22,494 bases of DNA, taken from contig ADNK01001815.1 in assembly GCA_000320545.1 (NCBI GenBank), positions 35,001 through 57,494 on the forward strand, given 5' to 3'. The notes beneath the pieces were generated by a model that did no database searches, was not told where the DNA came from, and saw only the letters and a program-made list of their open reading frames with translations. This stretch comes from Bigelowiella natans CCMP2755 (Eukaryota > Cercozoa > Chlorarachniophyceae). Within the stretch, counting starts at the first letter, position 1. Each line of letters starts with the position of its first letter. The translations under genes were made by a program, and so were the position numbers. Of the stretch, positions 1-9,045 are shown one piece after another.

Positions 1-71
1 TGAACGATCTACCTACCATATCTCACAACGACACGTTGTTGTTGATATGGGGTTTATACAGATGTTCCAAC

Positions 72-192
72 CTGCTCGAAATAGTTTTCTTCTAGAAAAT
101 CCTCGAATCTATAAGCAAATTAAACAGAAAGACACACGTAAATAATGCGCCAAAAATATAAACATAATCTATTACTTTGCGTGCGTGTATGT

Positions 193-223
<31 letters not shown>

Positions 224-1431
224 CGTGTGTCCATCACATAGCATTACGATATACAAAATACCCAAAGATATCCAAAACGCCGACATGTCTGTACTTCGAA
301 AACAATGCTGGATCGGTCCTGAACATTGCATTGATGATTATTTAGCAAATGATGTTGTAGTAACAGCGAAAAGAAGCAAAAGAAGAAGAAGAAGAAGAAG
401 AAGAAGAAGAAGAAGAAGGAGCATATAAGCATACAGATTCATAATGAAGCTGCGAATTAACTTGAAATATGTACTTTTGTTTTTCAAACATGGAAGGGTT
501 AAGAAAAGAGATCGGTATTTTGAGCATCATGCTGTATTCGCATCATGCTTCTTTCTGTAAGGTGAAATGACGATGATCTGGGCAGGTTTGGGATTATCTG
601 CAAGCAATGAGCAGCAAGCAAGAGCAACCCTTTCATAAGCCTCTTCGATAGCTCCGAAACCAGCCAGGCGAACAGCTGATTATATAGGTTCTTCGCCAGA
701 GCATTGCGAGACTTTCTTGCCTCCTCCACGCTCTTTGTTGTGCAGAAATCAAAGATAAGTAAGAGGAGGGGGCATCGTACGCAACGGCATTTCTACTATC
801 CGACGATGAAGAAGCTGGGATGAATACTAATTTGAAGGTGATACTAACTAATCAACGATGCAATCAATCATCAACGGAGTGAATTATGTCATATTACTAC
901 CACTACTACTACTACTACTACTGTTACGATCACTACCAGCTTCGTCCATATAACTTCTTTCTCTCCAGATGCAATCTATGCGTGTATGCGGTACAACATA
1001 TCACCATATGAACACGATGGTAGGTAGTAAGCCAACATGCAGCTTCAGTAACATAGAAGACTTCCGTTGGAACATAGCTGCTTTGCAAATCGAATAGACA
1101 ACTGATATCTGTTCTTGCACTCACCACCCCCCCCCCGTCATAGTCGTGCAGTTCTCAATGTGATAGAGATAGTTTGATGGAAGAATTGTGATATCGAGTT
1201 AAGAGATTCGAGGACTCTGAATTCCTAGTGATATGTTAATGCTACTGCAATGAAACATGTGATTAGGCGGTGCAGTAAGGGACCCCGAAAATCGATGTGT
1301 CATTTTTCTTGTGCATATATGTCAGCTACTTCACCGTCTCAATGGCGCTCTCGATTAAGCACTTTGAAAGAATATTCGTTTCTAGGTCGAGTAGCTTCGC
1401 GCAATGCTGATGGTAATAGTGGAGGTGATAG

Positions 1432-1462
<31 letters not shown>

Positions 1463-3011
1463 GGTGATGATGATGATGACGCCATTGATGGGGGGTGCTC
1501 AATATGAAAAGAGAGAGAAAATAGTGTGAAGAAACGACGCCTGCAATATACACACCATAAAATTGATGCGCTACAAAATCGATTGGCACGATAATTAGGG
1601 TCATTATACACATCTTCACCCGTTGTTTGTTAAGAGATATCGACGCAAGAAACACGATGATCATATCTACACATAACTAGCAGCAGCAGCAGATGTCTTG
1701 ATTAAAGCTGCTATCAGCACCTCTACAATTGGGTTGGAAGATTCTTTAACTTGCGCCTCCCCTCCTCCTTCTAGTTCCTCGAATTCAATATTGCCTGTCA
1801 CACCGAAAGGGGGTCAAGATGTGCATCAAATGTCACTTTCATTTTCCTAGTCGCTGCATGGGAAAATAGTCCATTTCTGTCAATCATCGAGTCAAAGGTT
1901 TGTGACGATAGAATAGTGCAGAGAGGTGGGTGACTTTGTTTCGAAATGGCGGCATGCCTCTGTTATATAGCCTCTGTCACGTGTAAAACAGTTCTGAAGT
2001 TAGTATAAATCGGAAAATTGTTAGATCTACCTAGATGCATAACGCAGGCCACAACAGCGAATATCTCCTGCTTCCACTGTTTCCATAGCCCTGTGTATGC
2101 ATAGATCATTTTCGCTCAGTAGGTAGCGTGATCGATTTTCATCATGGTGGGATATGTGAGTATATCGGCATTTCTCAATCTTCACACTTGCAGCCGCGAA
2201 CGCTGTCAAGAACAATGTCGCGGAGGAATGGTATTGTGAAGAGCTGTTTTTTAATTTTCTAAAGAGCTCGAGAGTTAAATGTTATATGCATCTTTACATC
2301 ATCGTAGTTCTTACCTATCTTCTTCAAGCCGTCGAGCACCTACAAAAGCAGCATTACATGCAAATGCATTTATATGTATTTGCTGTGAGATTTCGTGATA
2401 GTGTGGGTTTGTGAAGGAGAGACATATACGACAGAAGAGACATATACGAAACATGTCAAATTTTCTTCAAACACGCTCATCATCCTCATCATCATTATAA
2501 GAACACTATATGCGTATATACTCGCTGCATCTGGTCCATATCATCCCAGTGTTTGTTGTCGATCAGGTCTCCATTTTTGTCGTATAAGTATTTATATTCA
2601 TAGTTGGCTTTCTGCTCTTTCATCTCACATAACGAAAGCATCCAGCCTTTGAGGGGGGGAGGGGGGAGGGGGAGGGGTCGTAGGAACGATGAATGAAAAT
2701 AGAGGCAGATCGGAGTAGTAGCCATAGTGGATAGTCGGGTAGAAAGGCAGAAATAACAGAAGAATAGAGCAAAATTAGAACGGAACGATTTGAGTACGTG
2801 AGAGGTAAAAAAAAAACGATTTTTGCGTTGAGATGTTTCCATTTATGCTTTCCACTGACTTAGCATAACGGCATATGGATACACCAACGCCATCAACATC
2901 CACAGTGATATCAATTGCATGAATCCTCATCATGCAGTCGAATCCCATTCAATACAATAATTGACCATTCAGAGGTCCATCCGTTAATACACACACACAC
3001 ACACACACACA

Positions 3012-3050
<39 letters not shown>

Positions 3051-3641
3051 TAACGCGTCTGGATGCTGTGAGTTCTGCCCAACGTGCTTTAGATATGCAG
3101 TGAGCATATAGAATATGTGGTAATTCCTAGTATAGAGCAGTTACACACACAAATACACACACACATTTATTATACAAACCGTCTCCTCCCTCTCTCTCTC
3201 TCTCTCTCTCTCTCCATCCTGCTCCTCATCACCCACCCCCTGCGCCCCGGTGTTATCCCTCTTGTGTTCCCCTTCCATCTCTCTAGCTCACATCCTTAGG
3301 CTCGATGCGGTCGTATTCAGCATACCAACACAAACACTCACCAACACAAACACTCCGCAGTGAATTGAAACACTAGCAGCATAAAGCTTAAAGCCAACGG
3401 GCGCCCAAGCATGCTCGATAGGCATCAGCAACACCTTTCTCCTGGCCCTGGAGAGACAACGCGAGACTTTTCCAGCAGATATTCTTCGATGTTAGCGCCC
3501 TGCATGCACACATTATATATCATTTGCCTCTCGGGGAGGAGGAGGAGGAGGAGGAGGAGGAGGAGGAGGAGCAGTGCGACAGGGAGAAGGCCGTGTTTAT
3601 GACTCTATCTTGTTTCCGGGAGAGCTCCGAAATATGTAGTA

Positions 3642-3672
<31 letters not shown>

Positions 3673-3937
3673 AGTGGCAGTAGTATAGTAGTAGTCGTAG
3701 GAGTATCTAGTAGTAGTACAACCATAATCTTGCCGTCATGGAAGAGCACTTTGATCCATTTGCCAAATCGAGAGGAGTTGTCGTTTCTGAGGGTCTTTGC
3801 ATTTCCTAGTGGGGGTGAGATTATGCTCTGTGTGTTTGTGTGTGTGTGTGTGCAACTCGATAATAATGCATGGGGTCTTTATGATACTAGCAGAAGGAAT
3901 AGCAGCAGCAAGTGGCTCTCTCTCTCGTTCTCTCTCG

Positions 3938-3969
<32 letters not shown>

Positions 3970-4092
3970 TCTCTCTCCCCCCCACCCCCCCCCCTCACCA
4001 AAAGACTCCAAGATAGGGTTAGTGCACTCGATTTTCTCCTCAATTCTCTCTGAGGTTGGAGATTTGATGTCTTCGGAAGACACCTAATAATA

Positions 4093-4131
<39 letters not shown>

Positions 4132-4591
4132 ATATGTAATTATGGGATACGTTAACACAAGTGGAAATGGTGATGGTGGAGGCTGGCATGGCGAAGGCTA
4201 CGACCTAGCGATATGTTTTGACGTTCATGTTTCGTCTAGGGAGAAGCAATAGGTGATAGTACCGTTTGAAGGAACTTTAAGACAAGCTTTGTTGTCACTG
4301 TTTTCCCACTAAAAGCAGCAAGTAGCAGTTGTTTCATATTCAAACACAGTAAGTATATTAGCGCGAATAAGTAGAATTGGTGCGTTTTGATGCAACCATC
4401 GCCTACAAACACGCCACACACACACACACGTACACACACGCACGCACACATAGATGTGATCGTACTTCTTCATCATCATCATTATCACTATCAGCATCAT
4501 GATTATGTTGTTTAGATTAGGATCGTGATATATTACCTGCCAGATTCTCCAGAGATAATCACAGCCTGGTAGTAGTAGGAAATGGTAGTAA

Positions 4592-4630
<39 letters not shown>

Positions 4631-6895
4631 CAGTAGTGGGGTAGCAGATTTGTACTTGTTAATACGATTGAAATGTGTGCCTATATCGTCCATTAGCAAC
4701 ATCACAGAGCTATGATGATGAGCACATCAACTAACATTACCATTCTCTCTTCAACCTATTCACACTACTATTGCTGCTGCTGCTTCTACTACTACACAAC
4801 AACAACGACCACTACTACTATTACTAATTCCATAACCCTCTTCTCCTTTTTCAGACAGCGCATAGCCATCGTCATCATTACTTCATTCCTTACTTACATT
4901 CTTACTTTCTTCACAGTTACCCCTCTCAACCAATCACATACACACCTGGTTGCGCTTCTTCGTCGTGCATTGTTCGTATGCACGTGCTCCGATAGCGAAG
5001 ATGTGAGGAGGTAGCCCTGATAGTGATGATGGTGATGATGGTGATGATAACGATGATGGCGATGATAGTGGAAAGAAATGACATTCCTAGTCTATTGAAT
5101 ATCGAATGCTGTTACCCTTGAAGTTGTCGCTTACACCGTTGGAGTAGAAAGGGATGATAGCTGTGTATTAAACACAGTGTGAGAACAACGGTCAGGTCGG
5201 AGTCAAGCAGCTGTGATAAATTCGCACGCATGGCGAGATTTTACAACACCGACATCGGACCTAGAACCGATGTTTGAAAGATTTTATGCGATACACTGAG
5301 GTAAGGATTATGACGCTATTGCGTACAAGAGTCAGAGACTGGGACGGATTTTAAGGCTTGGATCCCGGGTACATTTGCGGTTCCAGCTTCGACGAAATCA
5401 AGCTCTCTGTACGGGTTTACCGCGACCAAAATAGCGCCTATCCACGTGTAGATCTTGTCCTGATCATCATCATTATCATCAGCATCAGCACCACCATCAT
5501 CATTTTAGCAATGTCGCCGTTGTAGTGCAACAGAAGAAACAGAAGGAGAAGAAAAAAGAGCAAAGACTGAGCGAAGAAGCAATATTAGATGTCTGGAGGT
5601 AGTTAAAGTCAATCAGTACTACAATATCAACAACAAAACATCGCTACTATCCTATTTTTATCACCGTATTATTCCTCTCTCCTTCCCTCCGTCCCACCCC
5701 TCTCTCCATGCTTCTCCACCACGTGTTAGTAGTTGGAAACATGCCAAGGCGATATAATAGTTTTCAATTACGTGGTAGTAGCGCTGCCGAATTTGGTAGG
5801 AGAGGTCGCTCTCTTCTAAGACCTCCATCTCGCATAGGTTCATGCTAAATGTTGACATTGAGAATTGCGTTGCTATTCATGTTTCGAGATTCGTGTCATG
5901 TACTTGCCCTGTTTGTGTATTTTGTGTCTTCCCGATGTATGGTCTCATACTTACATCCAAACACAAGATGTATCACTGGCTTAGAGAGCCATTACTATTA
6001 CCTATCTCGTATCGACGATTTTCTACATTTTCTCTCTTTAGTCGCTGAGGATAGCAGCAACCGTCCATCCCCAGAGGTTCGACCAAGGAATGCGACAAGG
6101 CTGGTGGTGAAGAAATCATGAATGATATTATGACACACCAGCATTCTTGCTCTCCTTATTACCGATGGTAGTAGTAGTGATAGCAGTAATAGGTAGCAGT
6201 AGTAGTAGTAGCTTCAGATGTGTAACATTACCTTTTGCAATCACTTTGGATGCTTTCCGACAATTGTTTATCCACCTTATATGAACGGTGTCAGTGTGCT
6301 TTCAATATAAACGTCTATCAGAACAAATACTTGTCACATTTTAGCTTATTCACCGGTGTACCGTTGTAGATTTAAGCATTTCTCTACATCACCCCTTAAA
6401 TCCCCTCCAAAACAAAAGTCTCGTGGGAAAAACACGCTCTTACAATGGTGTCACAATGGTTCGAATTTACCAGTTCACACTTTCCTTTGAGGGATGCAAA
6501 ATCTTCAATGGGCTTGAAATCACCGTTATCTCCAATCTCAGCTAAAATGTGTATGTGCATGTGTATGTGACGTACGACAATATAATATATGTGTATATCT
6601 GCGTATTTGTTACAGTTTTCAATTTAGTTTGTGTGAAAAAAAGACAGAGGAAGAATTACCAGGGCAGCACACGATGTATCCTCCATCCTCGTAATTAATT
6701 TGCCTTGTCTAGTTAAATTTTTGGGAAGGGGAGGGAGAGGGGAAGGGACAAGAGATAGCAAGAAGAATCCAATCAAAAGTTCATAGGATAGTCAATGACT
6801 CTTTTCGTCAGCATCAGCAAGTCGTATGGATAATATTCGGATTTCCATACCTTTTTACTCACTTTGCTCGGCACACGCACCCAGTACAGAGTTGT
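72..6895 (-). CDS. Myosin heavy chain, N-terminal half of motor domain (partial, 3' end off left edge)
   Basis: Actin-based motor ATPase. Exons in coding order: 6895-6863 and 6541-6471 (tentative), 5844-5772, 5459-5394, 5160-5137, 5016-4946, 4565-4537, 4308-4263, 4235-4205, 4049-3999, 3805-3723, 3499-3435, 3126-3051, 2623-2522, 2339-2315, 2090-2031, 1794-1727, 1406-1335, 732-629, 318-262, 108-72. Diagnostic segments appear in myosin order: DKIYTWIGAILVAVNPY, LPPHIFAIGARAY, P-loop GESGSGKT, NPILESFGNAKT, switch I NDNSSRFGKW, EEYLLEKSRVV, GERNYHIFY, IFAVVACVMHLGNIEF, SRNALAKNLYNQLFAWLV, switch II DIFGFE. Splice phases agree across nearly all joins. Two links are unresolved: between 5394 and 5160 (about four residues missing) and between 1335 and 732 (about ten residues missing; candidate SSYVPTE at 1082-1062). 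No start codon was identified upstream of 6895. Family identity is certain; the class cannot be told from this half. The gene continues past position 1. Confidence 0.93.
182..231. repeat. GT microsatellite in myosin intron
   Basis: Interrupted (GT)n in the intron between myosin exons 318-262 and 108-72. Confidence 0.9.
378..419. repeat. AAG microsatellite in myosin intron
   Basis: (AGA)n of about 13 units in the intron between exons 732-629 and 318-262. Confidence 0.9.
1420..1482. repeat. GATGAT/GGT repeat in myosin intron
   Basis: Imperfect GAT repeat just upstream (on the minus strand) of the exon starting at 1406, so it occupies the acceptor side of the intron. Confidence 0.85.
2988..3050. 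repeat. CA followed by AT microsatellite abutting a myosin donor
   Basis: (CA)n then (AT)n. On the coding (minus) strand the donor of the exon ending at 3051 reads GTATATAT..., so the repeat forms the 5' splice site itself. Confidence 0.9.
3143..3213. repeat. CA and CT microsatellites
   Basis: (CA)n at 3143-3166 and (CT)n at 3187-3213, in the intron between myosin exons 3499-3435 and 3126-3051. Confidence 0.85.
3535..3720. repeat. GGA, GT and GTA microsatellites in one myosin intron
   Basis: (GGA)n at 3535-3571, (GT)n at 3643-3672 and a GTA-rich run to 3720, filling much of the intron between exons 3805-3723 and 3499-3435. Confidence 0.9.
3828..3998. repeat. GT, CT and C-run repeats in one myosin intron
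   Basis: (GT)n at 3828-3852, (CT)n at about 3915-3976 and C runs at 3977-3994. On the coding strand the C runs become G runs directly after the GTGAGG donor at 3998. Confidence 0.9.
4089..4136. repeat. AT microsatellite in myosin intron
   Basis: Self-complementary (AT)n in the 155-bp intron between exons 4235-4205 and 4049-3999. Confidence 0.9.
4414..4637. repeat. CA and TAG microsatellites flanking the 29-nt P-loop exon
   Basis: (CA)n at 4414-4449 lies on the downstream side, and (TAG)n at about 4567-4637 ends immediately beside the acceptor of the exon 4565-4537. Confidence 0.88.
5026..5070. repeat. GATGAT repeat beside a myosin acceptor
   Basis: Imperfect GAT repeat ending within about ten bases of the acceptor of exon 5016-4946. 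Confidence 0.85.
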
Positions 6896-6979
6896 CTGTG
6901 CAGATAAATTCAAACACAAGAGTGCGATGAAACGAAAGCACAAGCTTGCCAGAGTGGAAACTATTGGAACAACGCACAA

Positions 6980-8290
6980 GGAGTCCTAACATGTACGAGA
7001 CGCACTCCTAGATGCAATGTGGTCTACATGAATCGATTTTGGAGATAATGTTGATGGATTTTCGATAGCATAGCAAGTAACTTTGGTGTTGTTTTTTAAC
7101 GTCGTCTTAACTATTACCATAATTGAAACACTGTTGCGCACTTCTCTTCTCGGTAGTGAAGTACTTTATCTATGGCCACTTTATTGTAGCGGGAAAGTTG
7201 GTCATTGATATGAGATCAAGGAGAAAGCAACGCTGTTTGGTATAAGGCAGTGTTTGTTGGTATAAGCTCGCTAGCTGTATCCCGCTTTCGACTATATCTA
7301 GTATATCCCAAGGCCCTTTCTCACCTTCAGCTTTAACTAGGAAGAACGATCTGTCGACAAGTATTTAAACTTTGATGCGTGTTGCTTCACACAGAAGTTG
7401 ATTTGATTTGTAAAAGCTTCAAGGCTGTTGGGGGGAAGGCAAAAGTCGACGTTTAAATAGGGTGATGCTTTTTTCCTTCTGCGACTTGATTTTCTCATGA
7501 CACTGCCAATAAATGACCTGTAATAAGATTCAGCATTGGAGAATACTGTGCCGAAGCTGTGTACGAGTAGTAGTCCACAGATCAAGTTGAACTTACTTTG
7601 AATTTCGGCAAAAAATATTTAAAAATTATCGGGCTAACTCCTCAATTTAACGGCCTGCCTTTTACAGCCTTGAAGCTGTTGTGAATAGTTGCAAAAGCAG
7701 TACTTTTGATACCCAGTTATTTGTTATTTAATTTGTAAAAAAGCTAGAGTCTCATAGCACCGACTGTGCAGCGAAAGGGAGTCCAAACGGACATCGCCCA
7801 CGCGCGATCGTCAAGCAGTAATTCGCAGGGCGAATAGGCTGCGGTTTCACGCTCTGCACGATCGGTCGTATGAAATCATCAACTCTAGAGGAGATCTGCC
7901 TATTTTGAATAGGGCAAGAACGGGAAGTTCACTGTAGAACTGATCCTGTTCGAGTATGATCTTGGAAATTCAAATCTCATTTTCTGCAAAAGCAAACAAG
8001 AAACGGTTCATCGCACTTCTACTTCCAGGCCTATGATTCCATCTATATCTCGAATGATTTAAATGAAGACAACTTTTGGTCATGTCGTAAGAACAAGTTC
8101 AAGGAGATTCATAGAAATAATACAAGGGATTTTTTGAAGAAAATGCAGGTGAAAATACAATTCAATCTTGGTTTAAGAGCCAAATTACTAAGAAATTACC
8201 AGCTGTCTGGACTGACTAGTTGCCCCACCTTCGGAACGATGAGGCATTTGAGAAGATGACATGAGTGAGCGAGTAGTACCTTAAAGAAGA
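6980..8290. other. Spacer between myosin 5' region and the 8291 gene
   Basis: AT-rich and almost free of microsatellites, unlike the rest of the window. It should hold the myosin start codon or first exon on the minus strand (not found; a basic stretch MRKSSRRRKKASPY at about 7498-7457 is one candidate) and promoters for two divergent genes. It also contains the open stretches at 7758-7937 and 7960-8259. Confidence 0.5.
7960..8259 (+). other. Stop-free stretch with a possible exon at 8029-8148
   Basis: One frame is open for 99 codons in AT-rich, repeat-free DNA. Inside it, 8029-8148 has a pyrimidine-rich acceptor (CTTCTACTTCCAG) and a CAG/GTGAAA donor, phase 0 at both ends, with plausible content such as AYDSIYISNDLNEDNFW and KNKFKEIHRNNTRDFLKKMQ. 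It does not join in phase to the exon at 8430 in that exon's better frame. A second open stretch lies at 7758-7937 (includes ANRLRFHALHDRSYEIINSR). This could be a gene fragment, a decayed element or chance. Confidence 0.25.
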
Positions 8291-8519
8291 ATGATAGGCG
8301 ACAATAACGAAACGGAGGACTCGAAATCCGTTGAAGGTTAGAGTCTAACCACCATCTAAGTTACAATCACTTTCTGTTTGTGTCACTCTGCTTCCTGTTC
8401 GTTCTAATTCTCGTTCGATACGATTACAGAAGGTGCTGCAGATAGAAGAGAATCCACAAGGAAACGCCAGCAAACTGCTATATTTGATCCAAATGCCTGG
8501 CAGGTCTTAAGAGTAGTAC

Positions 8520-8562
<43 letters not shown>

Positions 8563-8998
8563 ATGCCTGGCAGGTCTTAAGAGTGGTACAGTAGTAGTAG
8601 TAGTAGTAGTAGTAGTAGAAGTAGAAGAAGTAGTAGTTAGTATGTTGGGTAGGACATTAATTTCGCATATACATGAATTGCATATTATCGGTGTTCAATA
8701 TTTATTTGAATGCACATCTCTCTCTCTTTCTCTCTGTGTGTGTGTGTGTGTGTGCGCGCGCGCGCGTATATAACCGTGTAAATGACTCCCATATTTTAAC
8801 GTTTGTTGTTTCGCCAACATGATGCCATACACCCTCTCCCTTGCTTAGATTGAGGCTGATATTCGTAAGAATCGACCGGAAAATCCCCCAGTATCTAGCA
8901 GTAGTGGTAGTAGTAGCACCATCATTAGTAGCAATATTGGGTGTGATATGCAACCATTTATGTCCATGCAAGGAATGAATAAAATATTTGCTAGCTGA
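8291..8998 (+). CDS. Small spliced gene (89 aa), or 5' exons of the NF-YA gene
   Basis: Three exons join in phase: 8291-8336 (ATG, MIGDNNETEDSKSVE, phase 1 donor GTTAGA), 8430-8503 (charged, includes RKRQQTAIFDPNAWQ, donor GTCTTA) and 8849-8998 (IEADIRKNRPENPP, then a Ser-rich stretch made by a TAG repeat, ending NKIFAS and TGA). Acceptors follow pyrimidine-rich tracts. No family is recognised; composition is hydrophilic, with no membrane segment. The stop lies only 47 bases before the NF-YA start codon, so these exons may be the N-terminal part of that gene, joined by a splice I could not resolve. The second exon's 3' end and donor are copied in a 70-bp tandem duplication. Real coding is supported by phase agreement and amino-acid composition, not homology. 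Confidence 0.45.
8492..8640 (+). repeat. 70-bp tandem duplication carrying a 5' splice site plus TAG repeat
   Basis: AATGCCTGGCAGGTCTTAAG at 8492-8511 recurs at 8562-8581; the copies continue alike for ten more bases with one mismatch (AGTAGTACA versus AGTGGTACA), then run into TAG repeats. The unit includes the last bases of the exon ending at 8503 and its GT donor. Confidence 0.9.
8706..8770. repeat. CT-GT-GC compound microsatellite
   Basis: (CT)n, (GT)n and (GC)n in tandem in the intron before exon 8849. Confidence 0.9.
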
Positions 8999-9045
8999 TT
9001 ATAGGAAGGATTTATAAATTCATTTATTTTATCAAAACAAAAGAC

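Noticed and set aside
195-432. Frames reading Cys-Val, Arg or Phe/Ser runs on both strands
   Set aside because: They are translated GT and AAG microsatellites lying in introns of the myosin gene.
1326-1664. 112-codon minus-strand frame with a His run
   Set aside because: The His run is the GAT/ATC repeat in an intron; only the end of the frame (HCAKLLDLE...) is a real exon, 1406-1335.
3649-4087. Plus-strand frames of 96-134 codons with Leu/Ser runs
   Set aside because: Antisense to myosin exons and made of CT and GT repeats.
6471-6895. Alternative reading of the two 5' myosin exons (EIGDNGDFKPIEDFASLKG... joining at 5828)
   Set aside because: It is also phase-consistent, but the preferred reading gives LYWVRVPSK and NLCEMEVLEES, which fit the usual start of a myosin motor, and uses the better acceptor at 5845. 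Kept as a live alternative.
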